From NCBI GenBank assembly GCA_964395975.1, contig CAYNBZ010000002.1, positions 20,725 to 84,724 on the forward strand: 64,000 nt of DNA. The letters run 5' to 3'. This DNA is from Avimuribaculum sp964395975 (GTDB lineage: Bacteria > Bacteroidota > Bacteroidia > Bacteroidales > Muribaculaceae). The notes beneath the pieces are model-generated. The model did not search any database. It was not told where the DNA came from and was given only the letters and a program-made list of their open reading frames with translations. A program made the translations under genes and the position numbers. Shown piece by piece: positions 26,698 to 35,742 of this stretch (its first letter is position 1; every line of letters begins with the position of its first letter).

Positions 26698-28275
26698 CAC
26701 CTCGTCGGGCCATGGGCATGGTTGGCCGGTGTATTTGAAAGACGGGCGTTGTGCATCGCGGTTACGCAAGTATTGTGACAGTTCATAAGCAAGGTTGCTT
26801 GCTATATTGGGATGCTGGTTGACAATGTCGTTCTGTTCGCCTATGTCGGTTGTTACATCATATAGTCTGATGCGTCCTGTTTCCCATGTATAGATGAGGT
26901 GATAATTGCCGTTCAAGATTGCAGAATATGCTCCATAGCCCTCTTCGGTGTTTTGTGTTTCACCCCACAAGTTGGGGAAATGCCATACAATAGGCCGATC
27001 ATATGTGTTACCATCATGCAACATATTGGCAAAGCTTATGCCATCGATGGTTTGGTGTGTTTTGTATTGCTTGATTCCGGCCATGTCGAGAATAGTAGGG
27101 AAGAAGTCTTCAATCATTACACGCTGGTCGGTCATTGTAGCAGCTTTTGTTACATGTGGCCAATATACTATCATTGGCACTCTTACGCCTCCCATGAATG
27201 CCGATCCCTTACCGGCACGGGCAGGAAAATTTTGGTCACGGTTGGCCAACCCTTGCCTTACGTTGTTAAGTGCTTGACCTCCATTGTCAGACATGAATAT
27301 GATTATGGTGTTTTGTGCCACTTCGGGTTGCGATTGCAAGAAGTCGAGCAGGTCACCGAGACTCTTGTCCATGCCTTCCACAAGTGCCGCATAGCGGGCT
27401 TCGTTTTCATTAAGCGAGTCTTGTAGCTGGGCATCGTATGTATTACGGTAATTTTTTACAAATCTGCAATCTTTGTCGTATGGAGAATGTACTGCATAAT
27501 GTGACATGTACAGGAAGAATGGCTGCCCGTTTGCAATAGGTTTCTTCATAGCTTCTATTGCTTCTATTGTCAGTGCTTCGGTAAGGAATATATTTTGTCC
27601 ATGATACTTTTCGAGCCCGTGGACTGCAAATTTGGGATTGTCGGCTCCGAAGTTTTTAGTACCCAGGTAGCTGCCGGGTGCGCCATTTGCCCCTCCGGCT
27701 ATATTTAAATCAAATCCCATGGATGACGGGTCGGCACCCGGTGTGGTGCGTGCGCCAAAGTGTGCCTTGCCACAGTGTATGGTATAGTAGCCATTATCAT
27801 GCAGCACTTGTGGCAAAGATGTTATGAGAGTTGCATTGCTCGTGTTGTGAGTCGATGTAGCAGTGTCTGGCTGTATTCCGTTATAATTCCATTTGGGAAT
27901 GTCGAGCACATCGCTTTTGGCATCGGTTTGAGTATTATATTCGAGTGTCCAGTTGGTTACTCGATGCCGAGAAGCGTTCATGCCCGACAGCAAGCTGCAC
28001 CGTGTAGGGGAGGACACGGCACAAGCGTATGCCTCAGTAAATTTGGTACCCATTAGAGCCAGCCGTTCCATGTTAGGAGTGTGGAAGCGGCGATTCAGTG
28101 GCATAGTGTCGTTGTAGAAAGGAACGGAAGTGTCCTGCCACCCCATATCATCGACAAGGAATAATACTATATTGGGCTGTTGTTGCTGTTGTGATTCTGG
28201 TTGCCGGCATCCGGTGATAAATGCCAACGGGACAAGGCTTATTGAAGAAAGAAATAATTTGTTGTATAGTTGCAT
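26686..28275 (-). CDS. Lipoprotein arylsulfatase-type sulfatase (Ser-type)
   Basis: This 529-residue sulfatase has a lipoprotein signal (FITGC, Cys23). The metal-binding start is NIVLFLVDDMGWQD. The maturation motif is Ser88-Ser-Pro-Thr-Arg92 followed by CSLLSG. Serine rather than cysteine at position 88 means it needs the anaerobic radical-SAM maturase (anSME) to form formylglycine. Other active-site elements: HCGKAHFG, FLYMSHYAVHSP and IIIFMSDNGG. It resembles the GalNAc-6-sulfate and related S1 sulfatases but the substrate cannot be fixed. No maturase is encoded in the window. It stands alone with its own promoter and could desulfate host mucin or glycosaminoglycan sugars. Confidence 0.93.
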   Translation of the reverse strand: MQLYNKLFLSSISLVPLAFITGCRQPESQQQQQPNIVLFLVDDMGWQDTSVPFYNDTMPLNRRFHTPNMERLALMGTKFTEAYACAVSSPTRCSLLSGMNASRHRVTNWTLEYNTQTDAKSDVLDIPKWNYNGIQPDTATSTHNTSNATLITSLPQVLHDNGYYTIHCGKAHFGARTTPGADPSSMGFDLNIAGGANGAPGSYLGTKNFGADNPKFAVHGLEKYHGQNIFLTEALTIEAIEAMKKPIANGQPFFLYMSHYAVHSPYDKDCRFVKNYRNTYDAQLQDSLNENEARYAALVEGMDKSLGDLLDFLQSQPEVAQNTIIIFMSDNGGQALNNVRQGLANRDQNFPARAGKGSAFMGGVRVPMIVYWPHVTKAATMTDQRVMIEDFFPTILDMAGIKQYKTHQTIDGISFANMLHDGNTYDRPIVWHFPNLWGETQNTEEGYGAYSAILNGNYHLIYTWETGRIRLYDVTTDIGEQNDIVNQHPNIASNLAYELSQYLRNRDAQRPSFKYTGQPCPWPDEVLKF

Positions 28276-28312
28276 AATGGTTTTTTACGGTTAGTCTGCA
28301 ATGTCTTGCGTT

Positions 28313-28320
28313 GCAAAAAT
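28313..28320 (-). promoter_or_regulatory. Promoter box of the sulfatase gene
   Basis: The minus strand reads TATTTTTG followed by CAACGC, a consensus -7 box about 38 nt before the sulfatase start. The position may be off by one base. Confidence 0.5.
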
Positions 28321-28393
28321 AAGAAATTTAAGTAAAAAAAGCGGTTTGCTGCCTGATAATGCATAACGAGAAATAGTTCTTAAGAAATTTCAG

Positions 28394-28401
28394 TATTTTT
28401 G
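28394..28401 (+). promoter_or_regulatory. Promoter box of the restriction-modification operon
   Basis: TATTTTTG matches the consensus and lies 19 nt before the methyltransferase ATG, so the leader would be only about 13 nt. No clear -33 TTTG is seen. Confidence 0.5.
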
Positions 28402-28420
28402 TAGGCATATTTATTCTAAA

Positions 28421-29188
28421 ATGGAAGAATCAGAATATTTGAATAAAATTATTTGTGGTGATTGTTTGACAGTTATGAAACAATTACCAGACAAATGTGT
28501 AGATTTGGTCATTACTTCTCCCCCATATAATTTAAAAAATTCTACTGGCAATGGGATGAAAGATGGAAGAGGCGGAAAATGGTCTAATGCTGCGCTTATC
28601 AAAGGATATGCTACCTATGATGACAATATGCCGTATGATGAGTATTGTCGATGGCAAAGAGATTGTTTAAATGAAATGATGCGACTTCTAAAAGAAGACG
28701 GAGCTGTATTTTATAATCATAAATGGAGAGTTCAAGATGGATTAATTCAGGACCGTAGAGAAATAATCTCTGATTTTCCGGTAAGGCAAATTATTATATG
28801 GAAACGAAAGGGTGGTATTAATTTCAATGCTGGATATTTTCTTCCGACGTACGAAGTGATATATCTCATTGCTAAAAAAAAGTTTAAATTGGTTTCTAAA
28901 GCCAATAGGTATGGCGATGTGTGGGAGTTTATGCAAGAACAAAAGAATGCACATCCAGCTCCATTTCCGGTTGCTTTAATTGATAGAATTGTCAGTTCTA
29001 CAAATGCAAAGGTTATTTTGGATCCTTTTATGGGCAGTGGAACAACTGCAGTAGTTGCACAAGGTTTAAAGAGAAATTTTATAGGTATAGAACTAAGCAA
29101 AGAATATTGTGAGATGGCTGAAAAACGTTTGGAAAGAAATAAAATTTATCCGGAAGTAGCAAAGTTTCACCAATCAACTTTATTTTGA
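28421..29188 (+). CDS. Type II DNA methyltransferase, beta class, probably N4-cytosine
   Basis: This 255-residue SAM-dependent methyltransferase protects host DNA from the partner endonuclease. Motif IV TSPPYN (32-37) comes first and motif I LDPFMGSGTT comes late, which is the beta-class order. FIGIELSKEYCEMAEKRL follows motif I. TSPPY is typical of N4-cytosine enzymes, and partners of MvaI/BcnI nucleases are m4C methylases, so m4C is likely. It ends 1 bp before the endonuclease gene. Base composition is clearly AT-richer than its neighbours, as expected for an acquired module. Confidence 0.93.
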   Translation: MEESEYLNKIICGDCLTVMKQLPDKCVDLVITSPPYNLKNSTGNGMKDGRGGKWSNAALIKGYATYDDNMPYDEYCRWQRDCLNEMMRLLKEDGAVFYNHKWRVQDGLIQDRREIISDFPVRQIIIWKRKGGINFNAGYFLPTYEVIYLIAKKKFKLVSKANRYGDVWEFMQEQKNAHPAPFPVALIDRIVSSTNAKVILDPFMGSGTTAVVAQGLKRNFIGIELSKEYCEMAEKRLERNKIYPEVAKFHQSTLF

Positions 29189-29189
29189 T

Positions 29190-29987
29190 ATGGAAACTTT
29201 TTTAAGATTGATCACAAAGGAAGAACTCATTGCGAAATTTAAGGAAATAGAAACAATGGGTTGGATTAAAAATTATCGTAGAGGAAATGACGGTGCAGTC
29301 GGTAATGTCTTAGAAGATTTATTGGGGATACCAGAGAATAATCTTCCGATTCCGAATGCCGCCGAATGGGAATTAAAAGCCCAACGGTCAAATTCATCGT
29401 CTTTGTTAACATTATGTCATATGGAGCCTTCCCCTCGTGCCGTTAAGATTGTATCTAATGTATTATTGCCTAGATATGGTTGGAAACATCAAAAGGCAGG
29501 AATTAAATATCCAGATACTGAAATGTCGTTTAGGGCAACACTTAACGGGTTGACATACACTGACAGGGGATTTAAAGTAAATGTAAACAGAGAAGAAAAA
29601 AGAATTGAAATCGTCTTTAATAGTAGGGAATGTGATGACAGGCATTGCGAATGGTTGAACTCTGTAAATGAAAGGGTTGGACTAGGAGATTTAATAGTAC
29701 GTCCTTATTGGGGATTCTCCGATTTGTTTTCTAAAGTAGGGACAAAGTTGATTAATTGCTTTTATGTTCAGGCAGATGTAAAAAAGGAGAATGGAAATGA
29801 ATATTTTCATTACAACAAAGTTTTGATGCTTAAAAATGTCAATGTTGAAAAATTTGTCGATTGTGTGGAGAATGGCATAATATATGTTGACTTTGATGCA
29901 CGCACGGGGCATAATCACGGAACAAAGTTTAGAATTCGGTATGGTGATGTTCCTCTCTTGTACGATTCAGTAACCAAAATCATTTAG
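29190..29987 (+). CDS. Type II restriction endonuclease, MvaI/BcnI family
   Basis: This 265-residue nuclease has the strongly conserved MvaI/BcnI block YRRGNDGAVGNVLEDLLGI, then NNLPIPNAAEWELKAQR with the Glu61-Leu-Lys63 catalytic pair, and LLTLCHMEPSPRA. Known members cut CC(W)GG or CC(S)GG as monomers with MutH-like folds, so the target is probably a CCNGG-type site (inference). The gene is intact and coupled to the methyltransferase, so the system is probably active. The low GC matches its partner. Confidence 0.92.
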   Translation: METFLRLITKEELIAKFKEIETMGWIKNYRRGNDGAVGNVLEDLLGIPENNLPIPNAAEWELKAQRSNSSSLLTLCHMEPSPRAVKIVSNVLLPRYGWKHQKAGIKYPDTEMSFRATLNGLTYTDRGFKVNVNREEKRIEIVFNSRECDDRHCEWLNSVNERVGLGDLIVRPYWGFSDLFSKVGTKLINCFYVQADVKKENGNEYFHYNKVLMLKNVNVEKFVDCVENGIIYVDFDARTGHNHGTKFRIRYGDVPLLYDSVTKII

Positions 29988-30070
29988 GTTTGTGATTATT
30001 TATTTGTTATAATTAAACCTGCATCGAGCATTATTCTTTAACATAAATGGTTAAGGAATGTGGGTTTGCA

Positions 30071-30100
30071 ATTGTATTTGTACAAGATACAATGTTTTTA
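30071..30100 (+). terminator. Terminator of the restriction-modification operon
   Basis: Perfect 7-nt arms ATTGTAT (30071-30077) and ATACAAT (30087-30093), followed at once by GTTTTTAGCTTTT. Confidence 0.65.
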
Positions 30101-30125
30101 GCTTTTATTTAACTATCTTTATTGT

Positions 30126-30133
30126 TAATTTTG
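30126..30133 (+). promoter_or_regulatory. Promoter box of the DUF5715-AsmA operon
   Basis: TAATTTTG, an exact consensus -7 box, 29 nt before ATG 30163; a weak TTTT -33 element lies 19 nt upstream (30103-30106). Confidence 0.55.
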
Positions 30134-30162
30134 CTCACATATTAATGGGGCGTTAAATAAAG

Positions 30163-30876
30163 ATGAAAAGATTTATAGTTGTGTCGGCAACGGTCGGTAT
30201 TTTAGCCATATTGATGTGTTGCGGCGGCGACAAGGGTCAGGGCGGCAAAGTGCAGGACAGCTTTGCTGCGAGAGGTTCTGTTGCCGATACAGTTGTGTTG
30301 CACAGGTTAAAGGTACGTCCTGTGGGAAGTTATTCACGTATATTCAACGATGTTAATGCCGAACATCTTTCCGAAGCTCGAAAAATAGGTATAAGCCCCA
30401 TAGCATCGCTATATGATGCATATAATCTGCGAGTGCCAATCTTGAGAATAGAAACATGCAGTGACTTTTATATCGACCGGCTTACGCATTCATTGCCTTA
30501 CCTTGTGCCGCAGGCAACGAGGTTGTTGCATGATATTGGTCGCTCATTCAGCGACTCGGTAATGGCTCGTGGCGGAAAGAAATATAAGATAAAAGTTACA
30601 AGTGTGACGCGCACCGACCATACAGTGGCAATGTTGCAACGTGGCGGCAATGTAAATGCCACCAGTGAGTCGGCTCACCGATATGGAACGACTTTTGATA
30701 TAAGTTATGTGAGATTTGTGTGCTGTGATTCTTCTTATATGGTTGCTCCGCAGGATTTACGCGGCATTCTGGCTGAGGTGCTTGCCGACTATCGTAACAA
30801 GGGGCGATGCCTTGTGAAATATGAAGTGAAACAGGGATGTTTTCATATAACTGCTACTGAAAAGGAGGTATTATGA
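30163..30876 (+). CDS. DUF5715 lipoprotein with M15 peptidase-like zinc motif
   Basis: This 237-residue protein has a lipoprotein signal (ILMCC, Cys19 or Cys20). The core resembles DUF5715. SESAHRYGTTFDISY contains His172 and Asp179 in the S-x-H-x2-G-x3-D arrangement of M15 (VanY/DacB-type) peptidases, and GCFHIT near the end supplies a third possible ligand, His228. I infer a zinc-dependent peptidoglycan carboxypeptidase-like fold anchored in the envelope; activity is unproven. The stop overlaps the start of the next gene (ATGA), so the two are translationally coupled. Confidence 0.78.
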   Translation: MKRFIVVSATVGILAILMCCGGDKGQGGKVQDSFAARGSVADTVVLHRLKVRPVGSYSRIFNDVNAEHLSEARKIGISPIASLYDAYNLRVPILRIETCSDFYIDRLTHSLPYLVPQATRLLHDIGRSFSDSVMARGGKKYKIKVTSVTRTDHTVAMLQRGGNVNATSESAHRYGTTFDISYVRFVCCDSSYMVAPQDLRGILAEVLADYRNKGRCLVKYEVKQGCFHITATEKEVL

Positions 30877-33800
30877 ATGCAAAAAAAATAATTAAAAAGA
30901 CACTGAAGATACTTGCTTGCACTATTGGTGTGCTTGTGGTCTTGGTCGCTGTGGCTTTGTGGGCAGTGGTGTGGATAATTTCGCCGGAAAATCTTACACG
31001 GTATGCAGAACAGGCTGCTAATGAATATCTGAATGCAAAAGTCGAGATTGGTAGATTGGAACTTACTGCTTATTCTACTTTCCCGATTTTGCATATCGAC
31101 ATCGACAGTCTTTCGATAGAGTCGGGAAGTTTCGATTCTGCGCAAGGGATCGACTTATCGGCATTGCCTGCAAATGCATCGCAATTGGCATCGCTGACTA
31201 AGTTGCATTTTAGCCTTAATTTGGCTGAAGCGATGGTGGGTCGCGTAGATGTGAAAGATCTGTCGGTTACCGATCTCAATGTAAATATAGTGGAAGCAAC
31301 ACCTGTTATAAACAATTATACAATAGTGCCTTTAGACGATGTTGAGGAGGATACGACCGTTGCTGATACTTCATTGATGGAATTGCCGTGGATGCGATGC
31401 AAGCAGATTCGACTTGAGGGAACTACCCGACTGTCTTATTATTCTGCCATCGACACGATGTCGGCAACTGTGGAACTTAGCGAAGCATCGATTATGGCAA
31501 CCGGGCGTGACAAATATGTTTTCAGACTTGCAGGAATGGCTGATTTCTCGGCAGGAGGCAGGCCTGTAGTGACAGAATTGCCATTCAGTATCAATACAGA
31601 TATAGGATGGAACTACCGTAGGATGATGGATATTAAACTTACGGATTTGAGAGCTGCTTTGTTGGATATTCCAATAAGTGGCAATGTCACTCTACTTGCC
31701 GAGGGTGTCAACCCTATACTACATGATTTCGATATTAAGATAGATTCTGTACGTTTCTCATCAATTTTGCCGCAGTTGCCCGAGGAATATAGGTACATGT
31801 TCAACAGGGTGCAGAGCAATTTGATGGCATCAATCGAGGCGGGGCTTAATGAGCCTTATGAATTGACGAGTGACAGGTTGCCATCGATGTCAGCACGGCT
31901 TATCATTCCAGATTCCTATTGGCAGAGTGTTGGTGGACGCGGACGTATCGACCGTCTTGCTCTTGATGCCCAAATGGAGCTTGATGGAAATAAGCCAAAT
32001 TCAAGTGTTGTAACACTTAATGACTTAGTGATTAATGGTGCTGCCGTGAAATTGCAACTTTCAGGACGTGCTACTAACCTTTTTGCCGATCCTTGTGTAA
32101 CGGCTACGCTTAACGGAAATACCGATTTGGGAATAATTATGAGCATGGTCAATGTGCCGCTTGATTTTACGGTAACGGGTGAGGCTGAGGTCAATGCTTC
32201 AGTGGATATGGCCATGAGCGACCTGAGCAAAGAGAATCTACATAAGGTGAAATTAGCCGGCAGCCTTGGTTTGCGTAACTTGAAATATGACAATGTACTT
32301 GACACAATAAGTGTGTCATTTAACCAAGCTATCGTGTCGTTTGGAAATCAAGAAACATATGTGCGTCGTGACTCGACGACGGGCGATGATTTATTAAAAG
32401 TGACAGTGAATATAGATACACTCGATGCAAATATTCCTGGTATCGATGTGTCGCTTAAGAATCTGCATATTGGAGCCGGTGTTGTTGGTGCATGGCAGGC
32501 CTCTCAAGATTCGACACAGGTGATACCGATGGGGTTGAATGTTACTGCCGGCAGGTTGCGAATGAAGCAAGCCGATGGTACATTTCTTGCTTCCCGAGGA
32601 TTGTCGTGTACGGGTACGGTATCGCGTTTCCGCAACATGAGCCGTATGCCAGTATTCTATCTCGGTTTGGGGCTTGACACGCTTTTTTATCGGGATAATT
32701 CACAATTCGTATATCTGAAAGACAGTAAAATCGATCTTGTTGCCAGTCGCAGGGTTAACATGCGGCGTTTGAATCGTACACGACGATTGATCGACACATT
32801 GCGTGTCGCGCATCCCGACTGGAGTAATGATTCACTGCTTGCTGTGGTACGTGAAATACAGCAAAAGCAACAGGCCGAACGCCGTTCTCGTCATGCTGAG
32901 CGGAATGTTTCGCAATTTGACGATAGTGAAGTGATGGATTTGTCGGTTGACAGTGGATTTGCTCGCTTGCTTGCACAGTGGCAATTGAATGGGCGCATAA
33001 AGAGCAATACAGGTGCAATGTACACTCCGTATTTCCCATTGCGGAACCGTATCACCGATGTGGATATAAAATTCAATACCGACAGTCTGACAGTAGAGAA
33101 TTTCAATTACCATGTCGGCAATAGCAATTTCAGTATGAAGGGGAAATTGAAAAATATTCGTTCGACTATGCTTGGACGCACACGCAACCCTCTTGATATT
33201 TCTATGATTGTCAAGGCTGATTCTATTGATGTCAACCAATTGGTGAAAGCGGCTACTGACGGCATGATATATTCTGATGGAGAGGTGGGACTCAATGCAC
33301 TGCCCAATGACAGTGAAACCATAGATATTGATCAGATGCAGCAGCAAGTATATGATTTGCAGGATGACGACACTACGATGTCGGCATTTGTTGTGCCACG
33401 CAACATTGAAGCCAAAATTGCCGTGCGGAGTAATAATATAACGTTTGCAGATATGAATTTCAATGAGTTTAATGGCAATCTGTTCATACATGACGGTGTG
33501 ATAAACTTGAATGAACTTTCTGCGACTTCCGACATTGGTTCGGCGCAATTCAATGCAATGTATGCTTCGACCGACAAGCGTAATATAAAATTTGGCATGG
33601 ATCTCGGTTTGAAGAAGATAAAGGTTAAGGAATTCTTAAACATGATTCCGGCGATTGATTCGGTTATGCCGTTGTTGCGATCGGTTGATGGAATTATAGA
33701 TGCCGATTTGGCTGCTACAGCCAACTTGGACTCGGTTATGGATATCGACATTCCATCGTTGCGCGCGGCATTGAAATTGCATGGTGACAGCCTTGTGTTT

Positions 33801-34442
33801 ATGGATGCTGAAACATTTAATAAAATTGCAAAGATGCTCAGATTCAAGAACAGGGAACGCAACATGATTGACCAAATGACGGTGGAGATGCTTGTTGAGA
33901 ACTCGCAAATGATGTTGTATCCTTTCATGTTTGATGTGGATCGTTATCGTCTTGGCGTACTTGGTTACAACGACTTGAACCTGAATTTCCGTTACCACAT
34001 ATCAGTGCTTAAGTCCCCAATTCCATTTAAGTTTGGCATAAATATTTATGGTAATCCCGATGATATGCATTTTCGTTTTGGCGGAGCCAAGTATAAGGAA
34101 GATGACCTGAAAGCACAAATGGTGGAAATTGTCGATACCACGCGTATCAACCTGCGAGAGCAGATAAATTCGGCATTACGCCGTGGGGCAGATGCTGCTT
34201 TGCGGTCTGAACTTCGGGTGAATGGTCGCCGACCTGATATGCGCAATATGGTGGACGATGCCGAGAAAGATGAACTGACACCGGCCGACAGTGTGCAGTT
34301 GATGCAGGAGGGATTGATTGAACGCCAAGATGTGGCATTGCCTCTCGACGATGTATCCTCTGATGATACCGACGACGGTGGCAGGGAAAACGGTGATGAT
34401 ACATCTCATACGCAATCTGCCATTAAGCCTGATGATGATTGA
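30873..34442 (+). CDS. Giant AsmA-like envelope protein
   Basis: This 1189-residue protein has one N-terminal membrane helix (LACTIGVLVVLVAVALWAVVWII) followed by a long beta-rich periplasmic region typical of AsmA/TamB-like proteins (NLTRYAEQAANEYLNAKVEIG; LDISMIVKADSIDVNQLVKA; a tail with DLNLNFRYHISVLKSPIPFKFGINI). In other bacteria such proteins bridge the envelope and carry phospholipids or help outer-membrane assembly. The C-terminal 60 residues are acidic and low-complexity (DDVSSDDTDDGGRENGDD). The start overlaps the DUF5715 stop by 4 bp. An AAAGGAGGT purine tract ends 3 nt before the ATG, but it also encodes the end of the upstream protein. Confidence 0.88.
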   Translation: MNAKKIIKKTLKILACTIGVLVVLVAVALWAVVWIISPENLTRYAEQAANEYLNAKVEIGRLELTAYSTFPILHIDIDSLSIESGSFDSAQGIDLSALPANASQLASLTKLHFSLNLAEAMVGRVDVKDLSVTDLNVNIVEATPVINNYTIVPLDDVEEDTTVADTSLMELPWMRCKQIRLEGTTRLSYYSAIDTMSATVELSEASIMATGRDKYVFRLAGMADFSAGGRPVVTELPFSINTDIGWNYRRMMDIKLTDLRAALLDIPISGNVTLLAEGVNPILHDFDIKIDSVRFSSILPQLPEEYRYMFNRVQSNLMASIEAGLNEPYELTSDRLPSMSARLIIPDSYWQSVGGRGRIDRLALDAQMELDGNKPNSSVVTLNDLVINGAAVKLQLSGRATNLFADPCVTATLNGNTDLGIIMSMVNVPLDFTVTGEAEVNASVDMAMSDLSKENLHKVKLAGSLGLRNLKYDNVLDTISVSFNQAIVSFGNQETYVRRDSTTGDDLLKVTVNIDTLDANIPGIDVSLKNLHIGAGVVGAWQASQDSTQVIPMGLNVTAGRLRMKQADGTFLASRGLSCTGTVSRFRNMSRMPVFYLGLGLDTLFYRDNSQFVYLKDSKIDLVASRRVNMRRLNRTRRLIDTLRVAHPDWSNDSLLAVVREIQQKQQAERRSRHAERNVSQFDDSEVMDLSVDSGFARLLAQWQLNGRIKSNTGAMYTPYFPLRNRITDVDIKFNTDSLTVENFNYHVGNSNFSMKGKLKNIRSTMLGRTRNPLDISMIVKADSIDVNQLVKAATDGMIYSDGEVGLNALPNDSETIDIDQMQQQVYDLQDDDTTMSAFVVPRNIEAKIAVRSNNITFADMNFNEFNGNLFIHDGVINLNELSATSDIGSAQFNAMYASTDKRNIKFGMDLGLKKIKVKEFLNMIPAIDSVMPLLRSVDGIIDADLAATANLDSVMDIDIPSLRAALKLHGDSLVFMDAETFNKIAKMLRFKNRERNMIDQMTVEMLVENSQMMLYPFMFDVDRYRLGVLGYNDLNLNFRYHISVLKSPIPFKFGINIYGNPDDMHFRFGGAKYKEDDLKAQMVEIVDTTRINLREQINSALRRGADAALRSELRVNGRRPDMRNMVDDAEKDELTPADSVQLMQEGLIERQDVALPLDDVSSDDTDDGGRENGDDTSHTQSAIKPDDD

Positions 34443-34604
34443 TGCTATGAAATCAATCATCATACCATTGTTGTAACTGCAATTCCAGTCATGTTCAAAT
34501 TGCAGAACGATATAGAACAAGGGGGGAAGTGCGTATAAATTTTATCATTATTGTAGTAAAACAAGCATTGATTCAGAAACGATTTATGCGGTTAAATAAT
34601 TGCA

Positions 34605-34612
34605 TAAATTTG
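34605..34612 (+). promoter_or_regulatory. Promoter box of the ECF sigma operon
   Basis: TAAATTTG fits TAnnTTTG and lies 79 nt before the sigma gene ATG. The -33 element is weak (TTTA at 34583-34586, 18 nt upstream). Confidence 0.4.
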
Positions 34613-34655
34613 TGAAATTTAAAAAAGAAAAATGCGGTTGATATGGGGATCTAAA

Positions 34656-34683
34656 ATATTTACGCTAATTTAGCGTAATATTT
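34656..34683. promoter_or_regulatory. Palindromic operator candidate just upstream of the ECF sigma gene
   Basis: TTACGCT (34660-34666) and AGCGTAA (34672-34678) are perfect inverted copies around AATTT. The symmetry extends outward (AATATT on both sides) with one extra base. It ends 8 nt before ATG 34691, where a bound protein or an RNA hairpin could block expression. Confidence 0.5.
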
Positions 34684-34690
34684 ATTGGTG

Positions 34691-35254
34691 ATGGCATCGG
34701 AAGATATGTTCAATGATGAGGTTTTTATGGCACGTTTGCATGATGTGGCAACGTGTCGTGAGGCTTTTACCGAAATCATTAATCATTTCAGCCGTCCATT
34801 GTATTGGCAGATACGCCGTATGGTGATTGACCATGATGTTACCAACGATCTGTTACAAAATACCTTTATAAAGGCATGGGGCAGTATTGACCATTTCAGG
34901 GGAGATGCTAAACTATCGACATGGCTTTACAAGATTGCCATCAATGAAACTCTGACATATATAGCTCGTGAAAAGGCTCGAAACCAAGTGTCAATAGACA
35001 ATAGTGAAGAAGCTTTTCTTGTCAACAATCTTGAAGCCGATTGCTATTTTGACGGAAATGAACTGCAATTGAAATTTCAGCGCGCTATAAGCATGTTGCC
35101 TGAGAAACAACGGCTTGTATTTAACATGCGATACTTCGATGAAATGCGATATGAGCAAATGAGTGAAATACTTGGAACCTCGGTAGGAGCGTTGAAATCT
35201 TCCTACCATCACGCATTGAAGAAAATTGAGCAATTTTTCTCGAATTACGATTAA
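34691..35254 (+). CDS. ECF-type RNA polymerase sigma factor
   Basis: This 187-residue sigma-70 family member has only regions 2 and 4. Region 2: LLQNTFIKAWGSIDHFRGDAK followed by STWLYKIAINETL. Region 4: LPEKQRLVFNMRYFDEMRYE followed by MSEILGTSVGALKSSYHHALKKIE. ATG 34691 (MASEDMFND) is preferred over the TTG at 34685. It lies 33 bp before a small single-pass membrane protein and heads a three-gene operon with a periplasmic protein, the usual layout of envelope-stress sigma systems. Confidence 0.93.
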   Translation: MASEDMFNDEVFMARLHDVATCREAFTEIINHFSRPLYWQIRRMVIDHDVTNDLLQNTFIKAWGSIDHFRGDAKLSTWLYKIAINETLTYIAREKARNQVSIDNSEEAFLVNNLEADCYFDGNELQLKFQRAISMLPEKQRLVFNMRYFDEMRYEQMSEILGTSVGALKSSYHHALKKIEQFFSNYD

Positions 35255-35287
35255 ACTTTCTCCAATTTTAACAGTCATATAATCGCA

Positions 35288-35716
35288 ATGAATAAAGAAA
35301 CTAAGGACATATTGACCAAGATTGGCAAAGATGCAGGGTTTCGAGTGCCTGAGGATTATTTCGACACTTTTGCCGAAAAGATTGTTAAGGACTTGCCTGA
35401 GCCGGAAATAACGCCTATCATACAGCCGACGCGTTGGCAACGGGTAAGGCCGTTTGTGTATATGGCTGCTATGTTTGTTGGTATATGGCTGATGATGAAA
35501 ATTTTTGACGGCTTCGGACGACAAGAGCCGGTAATGTACAATCCTGATATATTGGCGGGTTTCGAAAACGAGACAAATATCGAATACCTGTTAATGAGGG
35601 GAGACATTTCGGAATATGACATCTTGATTTACGGTGACAGGAACGCTGATACGGCATTGGTCGATGTCGGTGCGGCAACAGAAGTTTCCTTAGATGAAGG
35701 TGTGACAGAGGAATAA
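35288..35716 (+). CDS. Small single-pass membrane protein, putative anti-sigma partner
   Basis: This 142-residue protein has a soluble N-terminal part (MNKETKDILTKIGKDAGFRVP), one membrane helix near 60-78 (PFVYMAAMFVGIWLMMKIF) and an acidic periplasmic tail. No zinc-binding anti-sigma motif is visible. Its position after an ECF sigma gene and its topology suggest an anti-sigma or sensor role by analogy only. It is followed 26 bp later by a Spy/CpxP-like gene. Confidence 0.7.
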   Translation: MNKETKDILTKIGKDAGFRVPEDYFDTFAEKIVKDLPEPEITPIIQPTRWQRVRPFVYMAAMFVGIWLMMKIFDGFGRQEPVMYNPDILAGFENETNIEYLLMRGDISEYDILIYGDRNADTALVDVGAATEVSLDEGVTEE

Positions 35717-35742
35717 AGAATCTTACACATAAAGAAAGCTAT

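Noticed and set aside
32832..33548. 238-codon minus-strand open frame inside the AsmA-like gene
   Set aside because: It is antisense to a clearly coding beta-rich protein and its His/Ile-rich composition is typical of shadow frames.
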